Origin: Sergeia podlipaevii
Lineage: Eukaryota; Euglenozoa; Kinetoplastea; Trypanosomatida; Trypanosomatidae
Assembly (NCBI GenBank): GCA_030849805.1
Contig: JASANZ010001964.1
Span: forward strand, 1 to 26,684
Length of the DNA stretch: 26,684 bases
Direction of reading: 5' to 3'
A program made the translations under genes and the position numbers. The notes under the pieces were generated by a model. That model saw only the letters and a list, made by a program, of their open reading frames with translations, searched no databases and was not told where the DNA came from. Below, piece by piece: positions 1 through 9,900 of this stretch. Within the stretch, counting starts at the first letter, position 1. Every line of letters starts with the position of its first letter.

Positions 1-940
1 CCCACTGCGGGTGGTGCCCTGGAGAGACGATCACGATCCTCCCTCGATGCCACCGGATGTTCTTCTCAATACTCCGAATGCTGTGCCGCAGCTCATCCGC
101 TTCACGGTCACGGTTGTCTGCCCTGACAATGACATCTAGGGACTCTAGCAAGGCTGCCCCACTCTTTGAGGAGAGGGTATAGACGCATGTCGAAGGTTGT
201 AGCTCTCTGTATGAAGGCGAAGACTTTTGCTCAGCAGCAGTTCCGTTGACCAAAATATTCGTTGTGGTGGTGTCCGCAGAGATGGACGCGTGCATGACTG
301 CTTGGTAATACAAGCGCTCTTCAGTAAGGATGAAGTCCTTGCAGCGGTTCAAAAGCAGTTTACGAAACTTGTGATTGGCCTCTGTTCCATTGACGAAGGT
401 GTACATGAAAGTGTCAGCGGTGTGCAGGTCGTGTAGCTGCTGGCTTGAATATCGACGTCGAAATAGGTTCAAGTTAGGGAAAGTTGCAGAGGCTAAGGGC
501 AGGTACTCGCCTTCTAGTTGCATGGAGCGCGTGTTAAGTTGCTCTGGCTTATAGCGGACAGGTGATGCCAGCGTCTGGGTCTCGGGATTATGTTCCTCTC
601 CGTCTCCATCCACTACGAATTGTGAGGGAAAGTTTTCTCCTGTCGCAGTGGGGTCGGCCCCTTGGGCAGCAGGGGTAGCTGTGGCTTGTCCTGCTTCCAC
701 CCGTAGGGTCTGGGAAGAAGAGTTGGAAAGGAGAAGCGTGCTCGCACCAAACCCAATCAAACAGAGAAAGAGAAAGATGCAGATACACAGTGGAACGTAC
801 TTTGTCACACGCTTGGTGGTGAAGGTGCGATGTCGAGAAGGGGTGAAACCTGGAATCCCCACCGCAACATATGGGCTAGAGTGGCCATCGTTCTGTAAGG
901 GGTTTGTGTGATTGCGTCTCTGGCGACCAACCGCGTCCAT
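1..940 (-). CDS. Stealth-family sugar-phosphate transferase, N-terminal part (cut by window edge)
   Basis: The frame is open from an ATG at 940 to the left edge (313 codons, no stop), so the 3' end is missing. Residues 1-48 are polar and basic. Residues about 49-71 form one hydrophobic segment, giving the layout of a type II Golgi membrane protein. MYTFVNG at 179-185 resembles Stealth conserved region 1 (consensus YTWVNGSD). DELRHSIRSIEKN at 282-294, followed by WHRGRIVIV at 297-305, resembles conserved region 2. Stealth proteins, including animal GlcNAc-1-phosphotransferase alpha/beta, transfer sugar-1-phosphate from a nucleotide sugar to a glycan acceptor, so a role in phosphoglycan synthesis in the secretory pathway is inferred. 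Donor and acceptor cannot be told from this fragment. Regions 3 and 4, which hold more of the active site, lie outside the window. The family call rests on two motifs in the right order and about 100 residues apart. Confidence 0.8.
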   Translation of the reverse strand, partial: MDAVGRQRRNHTNPLQNDGHSSPYVAVGIPGFTPSRHRTFTTKRVTKYVPLCICIFLFLCLIGFGASTLLLSNSSSQTLRVEAGQATATPAAQGADPTATGENFPSQFVVDGDGEEHNPETQTLASPVRYKPEQLNTRSMQLEGEYLPLASATFPNLNLFRRRYSSQQLHDLHTADTFMYTFVNGTEANHKFRKLLLNRCKDFILTEERLYYQAVMHASISADTTTTNILVNGTAAEQKSSPSYRELQPSTCVYTLSSKSGAALLESLDVIVRADNRDREADELRHSIRSIEKNIRWHRGRIVIVSPGHHPQW

Positions 941-1005
941 GATAAAGCACCTTGTCCTTTTTTTTTACTTTCTTTTCTTTCGATCCCTTCCCCTCCACGT
1001 TGTTG

Positions 1006-1080
1006 CTGTTGTGGTTCAGGAGCAACAAATGAAAATTAAAAAGATCCGTAGAGCAGAATTGTTTATCGAGAGAAAGAAAG
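1006..1080 (-). promoter_or_regulatory. Predicted spliced-leader acceptor for the Stealth gene
   Basis: On the minus strand a broken pyrimidine-rich stretch (CTTTCTTTCTCTC, then CTTTTTAATTTTC) is followed by ACAACAG. The AG is at 1007-1006, which would leave a 5' leader of about 65 nt before the ATG at 940. Other AGs lie nearby, so the exact site is uncertain. Confidence 0.4.
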
Positions 1081-1148
1081 CGTGGGTTTCTTCTTTCGTT
1101 GCTTGCTTTAGTTTTAATACAGCACAGTAAATTGGGCAGATGCGTGGA

Positions 1149-1218
1149 ATATATATATATATATTTGTATATAGCAATAATAATAATAATAATAATATTA
1201 ATAGTAATAATAATAAGA
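1149..1218. repeat. AT and AAT microsatellites
   Basis: An (AT)8 run covers 1149-1164. An (AAT)7-like run covers 1176-1197, and a shorter interrupted block continues to about 1216. They lie upstream of the Stealth gene's leader. Confidence 0.9.
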
Positions 1219-1258
1219 TCTAGAATAAATGAATGAATGAGAGAGAGCAAGAGCGAAA

Positions 1259-1291
1259 GATACTAAAGATACTAAAGATACTAAAGATACT
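1259..1291. repeat. 9-bp tandem repeat, about 3.7 copies
   Basis: The unit GATACTAAA is repeated exactly at 1259, 1268 and 1277, with a partial fourth copy to 1291. It follows a GAAT-type repeat near 1226-1239. It is not in an open coding frame of note. Confidence 0.9.
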
Positions 1292-1788
1292 ATCAAATCC
1301 CTGTAGCGCCTAGTGTTGTAAGTTAGGGGAAGGGGGGGGGAGACAGTATCTCCTTCTCCTCTCCCTTTTTTTGCTTTCTACACGCTACCCTATTTTTTTG
1401 TTTCGCTTTCAAAGAAGAAGGAAGTTAATAAGTTTAAAGAGCAACCAATTATGTAGATATTTGTGTGACAAAGTACAACAGGCAGATATACCTGTTTCGC
1501 TTTATATATGCTGCCTTTATTTCCCCTTTTAAATATACCGTTTACTTTTATCTCTTAAAACTTGCTCTTGCTTGAAAAAAAAAAGAAGTGGGAATAAATT
1601 TCGAGTGCTTTTTTCCAAACGAGGTGGCTACTGTGAGCTCCTTACAAAAGCCAAAACTACAATATATATATATACTTTAAAAGAAAAAAAACACACCTAA
1701 GCTAAAAAAAGTTTCTTTTAAAAAAAAAAGATGAAAGGAAGGTTTTTTTTGTTGTTAAAGAATAGATGAACAATCAGCAAAGCAATAC

Positions 1789-1812
1789 TAATAATAATAA
1801 TAATAATAATAA
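1789..1812. repeat. (TAA)8 microsatellite
   Basis: Eight uninterrupted TAA units in the spacer, of the same type as the block near 1176-1216. Confidence 0.9.
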
Positions 1813-1976
1813 ACGCACCTAATGCGCATTGTACAAACATAGTTCTCTAGCATGCTTCACCCTTCCTTCATAGGACAAGCAGGTGGCTCATTACGATACA
1901 TTTCTTGGTTGGTCCGTGTGTGTATGTGTGTGTTTGTGTATGCACGCATACATCACATGTAAGAGTTAACACAAAG

Positions 1977-2028
1977 TGTTGCTCCTTATCCTTTGTCACT
2001 AGCAAAGGAGAATCAAAGTGGAGCAACA
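1977..2028. other. Compound inverted repeat, possible structured RNA element
   Basis: A perfect 9-bp outer stem pairs 1977-1985 (TGTTGCTCC) with 2020-2028. A perfect 7-bp inner stem pairs 1989-1995 (TCCTTTG) with 2003-2009, around a 7-nt loop. The joining strands are unequal (3 nt and 10 nt). In the plus reading, AGA follows the outer stem at 2026-2030, reminiscent of the single-hairpin H/ACA-like RNAs of trypanosomatids, but nearby transcription is on the minus strand. The structure is seen; any function is inference. Confidence 0.4.
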
Positions 2029-3952
2029 GAACACCGATAGCTAAAAATATTGAATGTAAAAAAAAATTCCTTCCTTAAAAATAATCACAAAAAAACAAAG
2101 AAAATTAGAAAAGAAAGCGGTAGGAAAGCCCATATTCACGTTTGTGTCAGACGATTAGCGACTGCAAATACACAATGCGAAAAAATATGCAGCTATACAT
2201 GTACACATATACACGTATATATATATATGCGTCTCTGCATAGTTCCTTCTCGGACTTCCCCACTGCTTTTGAAGTTTCTGTCTCGTTCTCCCCGCTCTCT
2301 CACATTTAAAAAAAAAAAAAGAGAGAACATGCGGCAGCTGTTCCACGCATACTATGCTGCAGATAGCGTGAGCCCAAAAGTACGTTCATAAGTGAGAGGG
2401 AGAGAAAAAAAAAAAACACGAATGTCACCGCTTGAGATGAAAAAAACAGGAGAAAAAAGGAGTGAAGGACGCATGTTCGGAGCACAGCTACGGTGGTCGC
2501 CTCCCAATACACATGGCAGCTGCGTGGCTTTCTTTTTTCTCCCTTCACATCAAAGGGAACAAAACAAAACAATGCAATCACAAAATATGACACAGGAGCA
2601 AGAAATGAGCTGAAAAGGGTTTAAGGAGGGGGGTGGGAAGAAGACAAAAAAAAAAAAAGCAAGCACGCTCACCTCAATTTAATGTATAGCATGATTGCCT
2701 CCTTTCCGCTAGCGTTTTTGGTGCTTTTTTCCTTCCTCTATATTTCTCTCCCTTTCCTCTCTCTTTTTCCTTTCTTTCTTCTTACACTCAAGGCATTTCT
2801 CTCTCTTTCTCTCTTTCGTTAGAGTTGTACATCACTTCCCCCCCTCCTCCCCTAAGTGATTGCGAGTGCCTGTCTCAGCCAATCGAACACGTAAATATAA
2901 ATTGTCAACATATATTTGTATTGAAGTGTATGACTCCAAGTGCAGATCAACACAGCGATAAAAGCAAACAACAAAAAAAAGAGCATGCACTTGCACAAAA
3001 CATGGGCAAGCGGTAGAGAAAAAGCTATTTTTCCCTTTTTGAATTTTTCGTCTTCTCATTTCCTAAATGTTTTCACAAAAAAAAAAAAGAAACATTTTGC
3101 GTTAGCATACGAAGATCGCCGTGTGCAGATATGCGCAATGTAGTAGAAGTCAGATAGGAAAAGAACATGAAGAAGGAAGGGGGGAGGAGGAGGCATTAAA
3201 GAAAAAATAGAAATACTGCACCGGAACATAAAAATACCCTTACTTAATAAACATCATCATCATCAATATCATCCCCGATAAGTGGAAAGAAAATGAAAAG
3301 GAAAAAAATGTGACGTGCCCAAGCAACGCGCCCGCTGTAACTTCTCCTCGTCTAACCATGCGCTGTATAGTCAACCAATCACCACCAGAATAGCAAAAAT
3401 ATATAAGATAAACAATAATAAAGACACACTATTTTATTTTTAAAAAGGGGGAGGGCTAAAAAAAAAAAAGAAAAGAAATATGCACGCTCGCAATACATCA
3501 GAACACAATGGATCCAGTCAAAAGCTCACAGGCAGTAACGGCATTATTTTCTTTTTCTTACTTAAAGCAGATCTCCCTCTCCTTCTCATCTCTCAAAGAC
3601 ACAAAAATTGAAGTATCATCAATAATAAGAAAAGAAAAAAAAATGCCGATGCCCTGTAAACGAAAAAAATGTTACCGAAAAACAAGTGGGGGTAAGGAGT
3701 GGGAGAATGGGTAGATAAGACAGTCAGAAAGAGAGAGTGTGTGTGTGCGACTTCTTGTTTCGCGTTTGTGCATGCGTTTTAATCTCTTCATTTCTTCAAT
3801 GTATATGTTTAAATATATATGACTTTCGTTTCTCATCACAAAAAAAAAAACTGCAGCAACGCATGCACACTACCCTCCCCACCATCATCACCAACACTAC
3901 CCTCTTTTTATCTACTCCAAAATTACTACTGCTCCCTCCCCCTCCCCCCTTC

Positions 3953-5227
3953 TCACAGTCCCTCTGAGCTCAGCGTTTGATCTAGTGCTACCATCAGATT
4001 ATCAATAAGTGCCGACGATGGCACGTCCACATCACGAAAGAAGATGTGCCTCACCGCATCCGCGGCTGTGATGCGATGACGTGGCTCATACTGCAGGCAC
4101 TGCCGCAGCAGGTCCACGCCATCCTCTCCCACCGCAGCGCGGAATCCCGACTGAGTCATGTACGCATCAAAAAGGGGGAAGGGAAACTGAATAGACTCAA
4201 GGAGGCCATAGGTGTCAACTATCGGTACTACGCCGCTTTCACGCAGTTCCACGTCAGTGGGAACACTAAAGTGAAAAGGATGCCCCACTCCTCGCTTCTC
4301 AATAAGAGCCGGTAACTTCTGCAGCTTCTCAGCGGTCTCTGGATACTGCAGCATCGAGGGCCATGAGGTCTCCGTAGGCGTCCCCAGGAGTCGCATGATC
4401 GCAAGCAGCTGCTCATCATCTGTGCGTCCTTTAAATAGGGGTATGCCCGTCACCACTTCAAAAAGAATGACTCCCATTGACCATATATCCACTGGGAAGG
4501 AGTAGAGGGCAGAGCCCATGATTACATCCGGGCTACGGTACCACAATGTCACAACTTCATGCGAGTACTTCTTTACCGGAATACTCTCCACACGTGCAAG
4601 ACCAAAGTCGCCAAGTTTCACAATAATGTGCGTGTCTACACCTTCGGTCGTAGGAGCTGGTGCTAGCATCTGTGTCCCAGGAGGAGAGGTGGATGCACCA
4701 TTACTCAGTCCTACCCCGTTTTCACATGCACCAAACTGTTGTGACCACTGCTGTTGCGAATTCATGCCCCGCGAGAGTGGATATGACGCAGGGCGAACAT
4801 TGAGAAAGATGTTTTGTGGCTTGATGTCGCGGTGCACCACACTGTGTCTGTGCAGATACTCAAGAGCAACAAAGCTTTGCTTCAGAATAGGCCGTACTTC
4901 CTTGTCCACATCAAGACCACCACCGTTGCCACCTGTCCTATTCTCCATGTATTGTTTTAGATCGAAGTCGCAGAGCTCAAAGATGAGTGTGATCTTTGGA
5001 GGGTCAAAAAGCACCTGGTAGAGTCTTACAATATTATCATGCTTCAGCTCCTCAAGCAGGCAAATCTCACGAATACCAGTTCCAGGCACATTCTCATCCT
5101 CACTAGTCATGTTCATGCGCTTGAACGCCACCTTGCGGCCGGTAGCCCTCTCTGTTCCCTTGTACACAGTACCATATGTTCCTCTCCCAAGCTCTGTGAC
5201 GCGATGAAAAAGCCCTGCGGTAGACAT
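3953..5227 (-). CDS. CDC2-related (cyclin-dependent) protein kinase with two insertions
   Basis: 424-residue Ser/Thr kinase of the CDK group, starting at the ATG at 5227. Visible are the glycine loop GRGTYGTV (14-21, with T17-Y18 at the usual inhibitory sites), Lys36, a C-helix motif PGTGIRE (48-54) in place of PSTAIRE, HRDIKPQN (132-139), DFG (207-209) and VVTLWYRSP (225-233). The activation-loop phosphosite is Ser222 (YSHE) where most CDKs have Thr. Two insertions break the CDK fold: about 55 Ser/Gln/Gly-rich residues (145-199) between the catalytic loop and DFG, and about 45 residues near 297-345 after LGTPTETSWP. All catalytic residues are present, so it should be active with a cyclin. 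The inserts recall trypanosomatid CRK4-type kinases, but I cannot fix the paralogue. The nearest transcribed neighbour upstream is the coiled-coil gene. Confidence 0.95.
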   Translation of the reverse strand: MSTAGLFHRVTELGRGTYGTVYKGTERATGRKVAFKRMNMTSEDENVPGTGIREICLLEELKHDNIVRLYQVLFDPPKITLIFELCDFDLKQYMENRTGGNGGGLDVDKEVRPILKQSFVALEYLHRHSVVHRDIKPQNIFLNVRPASYPLSRGMNSQQQWSQQFGACENGVGLSNGASTSPPGTQMLAPAPTTEGVDTHIIVKLGDFGLARVESIPVKKYSHEVVTLWYRSPDVIMGSALYSFPVDIWSMGVILFEVVTGIPLFKGRTDDEQLLAIMRLLGTPTETSWPSMLQYPETAEKLQKLPALIEKRGVGHPFHFSVPTDVELRESGVVPIVDTYGLLESIQFPFPLFDAYMTQSGFRAAVGEDGVDLLRQCLQYEPRHRITAADAVRHIFFRDVDVPSSALIDNLMVALDQTLSSEGL

Positions 5228-6950
5228 GAGAAAGAGCTATATGTATTTACAACAGTTATAGCAAAGAAGAACAAGAAAAAAAAGGAAGCCCTCTCTTTGC
5301 AATAATAACAAAAAAAAATTAAAAAAAATTAAAAGAAATTGAACAGAAAGAATTACTGCAAGACAAAAAAAAAATGGCTCCGTACTTTAATAACGAAAAA
5401 AAAAAAGCGGAAGAGCGCAAAAAAAAAAAAAAAAAAAATGAAAAAAAAGAAATGAAGAAGGAGCAACTGCTACAGACTTTACCTTAACGGTATATAGAGG
5501 AAGGGAAAAGCCAGTCCGTGCTCAAAATCCTTCTAGGCCTTTGAAAAAAAAAAAAAATGTATTGTACAACTACTTAACTGAAACCGTGCCTTGTATTTAC
5601 CCTTTCTCTCTCCCTATGAATGTATTTTTGTTGTTCGACTCGCTCAGACCACAGTGCTCCTTTATCTATTTTTTTGTCCTCCCTCTCTTTCTGTATATTA
5701 AATATAAAAAGGGGATGGGAGAAAAACAGGAAGGAAAAAAAAATGCGAGTGTTGCTTTTGTGCGCGTATTTACCGACAATTGCGTTTGAACACTCCTAAA
5801 AAGTACACTCAACGATTAATAATAATAATAAAAAAAGAGACTTGTGTGTCTTTTTCTTTACTTTGTCGCTGTTGCTTGCGTGCGCGTAACTGTGGATCTA
5901 CTTGTGTGTGTGTGCTCAGTTCTATTAGTGTTTGTGACAAAAAGATTTCAAAAGGATGCTGGCCACCACTTGCCTCAACGGTTGATCGGTACGAAACAAC
6001 AACAGCAACCTTCAGGCGGAAAAAGAAGAACTGGCCTCGTCTAATCAATAACGAGAGAACAAAATTTATCACTTCTCTTCCCTTTGAAGATAATAATAAT
6101 AAAAAACTGTTAAGTTGTACAAGATAAATAAATAGATAGATAAAAACAAATTGTTTTACCTCTATTTGTGCCTTATATGTGCGCGTGTGGAGATGTACGG
6201 TGGAGAATCGCGCCAATGAAACAACAACGACAAAAAATTTGAGAGTGGTTGCAACTTAAAAAAAAAGGTTTTGTTTTTCTCCCTCTTGAAAAAAAACGTG
6301 TGACAAGAATGAAAAAGAAAATAAACAGCACTAAAGTAAAAAAAAAGCGATTTTTAATACGTGTGTGTGCATGTCAACTGCTATTAAAAAAAAAGAAGAA
6401 AAAAGGGAAGTGGAGAAACAGGGGGAAAGAAGCGAGCAAAGAAACATACTTTTATTCATTATTTTATATGAACTAGGGCACCACCTCCATAAGTACAAAA
6501 CAAAAGAAAGTGAAGAAACAGCCTATCTATCTGTGTGACTTCGCACACATGCATGACAACTACTACTCAGTTTACAGTTCCTTTATATTTTTTTGTTTCC
6601 TTTTTTTTCCCACTTAGAAACTCTACAGGTACAACAATAAAACGAAAAGGATATAAAAATTAAAGCAACCACTACTCTAACCTCACGCCTTTATGCATAT
6701 GCATATATATAGATGATATTGCCAGCGATTTTTTTTTTTTTAAGTTGCTGGGTCGTCGTAGCTTGCGTGCTCCCTTCTCCTCTTGTTCTTGCTCTTGTGT
6801 TGTTGTTATCTTTTCTATGATATTGAAGCATCTTTGTAAGGTGAGGGATTCATGGCATAGCACAAGCAAAACAACAAAGCAAAATCAATTTCTATAAAAA
6901 GATAAAAATTAGACAAGACACCTGTATGTGTGGCTATGCATATCTATCCC
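5228..6950. other. AT-rich intercistronic region, kinase / coiled-coil
   Basis: It must hold the 3' UTR of the coiled-coil gene and the leader of the kinase. It contains many A tracts (one of about 20 near 5419-5438), ATA repeats at about 5817-5831 and 6089-6103, and a 14-bp palindrome at 6692-6705. The only longish minus-strand frame (5809-6216) has no ATG and is low-complexity. I see no gene. A strong pyrimidine tract with AATAG ends at 6381. Confidence 0.7.
5237..5288 (-). promoter_or_regulatory. Predicted spliced-leader acceptor for the kinase gene
   Basis: The minus strand has a pyrimidine tract at about 5288-5262 (CTTCCTTTTTTTTCTTGTTC), and the first AG after it is ATATAG at 5238-5237. 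That leaves only a 9-nt leader before the ATG. A stronger-looking but distant acceptor exists near 6381, so the true leader may be longer. Confidence 0.45.
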
Positions 6951-9900
6951 CTAAAGCACCCCACCTCGCGCCTCATACGCTCGCAGCTTTGCGTTCAGCT
7001 GCCCAATAGCAGCATCCTTCCTCCCAATCAACGTGTGCGCGTCCTGGATCTTCTTGTTTATCTCCGCCAGCTCCTCTTGCATGCGCTGCACATCATCCTC
7101 GTTGGCGTTCAGCCGTGCGGTGAGCAGACGCACGGTGCCCTGCAGCTCCTGATTCAGTTGTTCGCGGTACTTTGCGTCATCCTGCAGCTTCGCCCTAGCC
7201 GCCTCGGACTGTTCTAGAGCAATCTCCAAGTCCGATCTTCGACCCTCTGCGCTTCTGTGTGTGCTAGAGAGCTCCCTCTGATACTCCGTGCACATGGCCT
7301 GCGTCTTGTGCAGGTCGCTGCGCAGACCGTTCAGCACTTCATCCATGCGGCGCATCTCTGCCTCATGCTCCGTCCTGAGGTCCTCCAGTTCCTCTTGCAG
7401 CGCGGTTTCTCGCAGCGCACTCGCGCGGTCACGCTGTGCCGACTCTTCACGTAGCTGCTGCAGGGCGGCCTCCTTCGTCATCGCCAGCTCCTTGGCACGA
7501 GCCACGTCTCCTCGAAGCTGTTCAATGGACATGCGTAGAGCAGCCGCCTCGGCACGGTGGCGCTGGTCTTCATCTGCCAACTTGCCTTCGTACATCTTGT
7601 TCTGCCTAGACTGATCCTGCAGCTGCTCTTGCGCTCGGCGCTGAGCCATGGACACAGCAGCTTGCAGCTCCTGCACGGTCACTTCTTGTTCTTGCAGACG
7701 GCGTTCAGCGCTACGCAGTGCCTCAACCAGCTCAGCCCCAGCAACCTTCTCCCGTGCAAGCGCCTCACGCAGGGCATCACTCTCTGCGCGAGCGTCCTGC
7801 AGTTGTTTAGTTGTTTCCTCAAGAGCAGCCCGCTCCTGCTCTAGCTGCTTCGCCGCCCCTTGCAGACGTGCCTCGCAGTCCTTCACCGCCCGCTCAAGCC
7901 GCTGCCGTTCCGCCTCTAGCTGCCCCTTGTGCTCCTTCAGCTGCTGCACGTTGCGTCCCAGCTCCTCCTGGCGAATTGAGGCGGACTCCTGCTGCTTGGC
8001 CAGCTCAGCCGCCAACTGTGTGCCTATTCTCTGCTGCTCACTTTGTGCTTGGCCCAGCGCGGTGGCCTTCATCGCGATCTCGTCCCTCAGCTTCTGATGC
8101 TCAATGGTCTGCTGGTAATGCTGCTGCTGCGCCGCTGCAAAATCGGCTGCCGCGCCGCGCAGCTTCGCTCGCAGGTCTTCTAGGGCGGCCTGGTGCGCCT
8201 GCTCCATCGTTCGTTCTCTCTTACGCTGATCCGCATGCGCCGCCTCCAGCTCCGCCCCAAGAGACTCGATGGTGCGCTGGGAGTTGTCCGCGCGTGCGCC
8301 AGCAAGCTCTAGCTCGGCCTCAGTGTCCTTGCGGACCGTACGCTCCTGTGTCAGCTCAGCCGATACGGCGTCTAAGGTGGCCTGCAGCTGCGCCACCTTG
8401 CTGCGGTGTTGGGACTGGTGAGTGTCTTTCTGTTGCTGAGCCTCCGCTATAGCCGCATCCTTCTCCGCCCTGGTTGCGTCGAGGGCCTCGCGAAGCATCG
8501 CAGAGGTCTTCTCCTCGGCTCTTGAGGCCTTCTCCACATCACGACGGTACTCTTCTGCTTGCCTCTCCGCTCGTGCCTGTAGCTCCTCCAGCTCTCGCTG
8601 CGCGCGATCCATGTCGCGCCGGTGAGCCTGCTTCGCCTCTTCTAACACCTGCTGCGCATGTGCCTGCTGTTCCTGAGCCTTGTCCTGTGACTTGCGCAGC
8701 TGCTCGGCAAGCTCTTGCGCACGGTTGGAGAGCTTGCTTGCCTCCCTCGCGTGATCTGACCTGGATGCCGCCAGCTGTTCCTGAAGGTCTGCATTCTCCG
8801 TCTGAAGGCGGCTCTGCACCTCCTTCATCGCGCGCAGTCCCTCCAGTCGCTCCCGCTCCTTCTCTCCATGCACCACGCCAAGTTCCTGCCTCAGGCTGGC
8901 TAACTCGTCCTCGCTTGCCTGATGCTCAGCGGAGAGGCGATCGTACTCTTCTTTGACCTTGGTAAGCGCACTGCGTAGGGCAGTAATCTCGCGCCCTTGC
9001 TCTGCAATAAGTGCCTCGGTCTGCTCGCGGTACTCTGCCATAATGTGGCTCTTCTCCTCACGCTCGCGGTCCAGTAGGCCAAGTAGCTCCCGCTTTCGCC
9101 GCTCCGCCTCCTCTGCGACTTTGTTTTTATCCGCCATGGCTCCCTCCGCCACAAGCTTCAGCACACGCAGCTGCTCGCGCAGCTGTCGGGTTTGCGACTC
9201 ATGCTCTATGCGCGTCGCCTCAAGCTCATCCGCGTGGTGCTCACGCAGCGACTGCGTGGTGGCTCTCTCCCGCTCTAGCGAGGCCGTGAGAGTATCAATG
9301 CGCATGCCGCGGCGCGCGCACTCCTCTCGCACAGCGGCTACCTCCTTTTCTGCCGTGACAAGCATCGCACGCATCTCCGCGTAGCCCGCTGCCGCGGCGG
9401 CAGAAGAGGAGCCCACACTGCCTCCGACAGAAGCGGCGCGGCCGCTGTCTAGGTGGCTGACCGCCATGAGAGCCTGTTGTTGAGATGGCGAGTAAGAGCG
9501 GAACACTGGTCCTGGAGGTCCGGAACTGACAGGGTCCACATAGATGCGGCGGGACCGTTCACCAGTATACACAGCTTCATTATCCGCCTCATCACGTAGA
9601 ATGCTTGTGGAAGAGATGTTCTGGCCATCGTTGTGCTCTGTCCCGTATGGAACTTGCTGCTGTGCGGGCTGAGAAGGCCTCTCTGGTGTCACGACGGATC
9701 CAGCAGCTGCCTGCGAGATAAATCCACGCCCTATTGGGGATTTGTGAAGCGGCTGCGGGGAAGGCTCAATCAACGCTGCTGTGTCCTCTCTGTGTGTTTG
9801 GGAGCCAGAAGGCCTCTCAGAGGGGTACGCCTGCTCCTGTGGCCGATCGCGCTGACGTTGTTGGGTGAGAAAAGATGATTGATGGTTCTCTTGAGGTATT

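Larger units (their letters stand above)
941..3952. other. 3-kb AT-rich gene-poor spacer
   Basis: No convincing gene is seen between the kinase stop and the Stealth start. Short open frames occur on both strands, but they are low-complexity (Lys, Phe or Ile runs), often lack an ATG, and resemble no family I know. The stretch is dominated by A and T tracts, AT, AAT/TAA and TG microsatellites, a 9-bp tandem repeat and a G-rich run near 1326-1341. It must hold the 3' UTR of the kinase mRNA and the 5' leader of the Stealth mRNA. It also contains a compound inverted repeat at 1977-2028. Confidence 0.7.

Noticed and set aside
876..1250. Minus-strand open frame of 124 codons overlapping the Stealth gene's 5' end
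   Set aside because: It is in a different frame from the Stealth gene, begins with TTG, and encodes Ile runs from the AAT microsatellite.
2050..2593. Overlapping plus (2050-2391) and minus (2306-2593) open frames in the 3-kb spacer
   Set aside because: The plus frame begins with TTG and is Lys-rich; the minus frame starts at GTG and is Phe-rich. Both reflect A/T runs, and neither resembles a protein family.
5809..6216. Minus-strand open frame of 135 codons between the kinase and the coiled-coil gene
   Set aside because: It starts at TTG with no ATG inside, and is low-complexity sequence from T-rich DNA. No gene.
7811..8956. Long plus-strand open frames (213 and 160 codons) opposite the coiled-coil gene
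   Set aside because: They are antisense to a clear GC-rich coding region, are rich in Pro, Ala, Ser and Arg from the reversed codons, and show no family. They are shadows.
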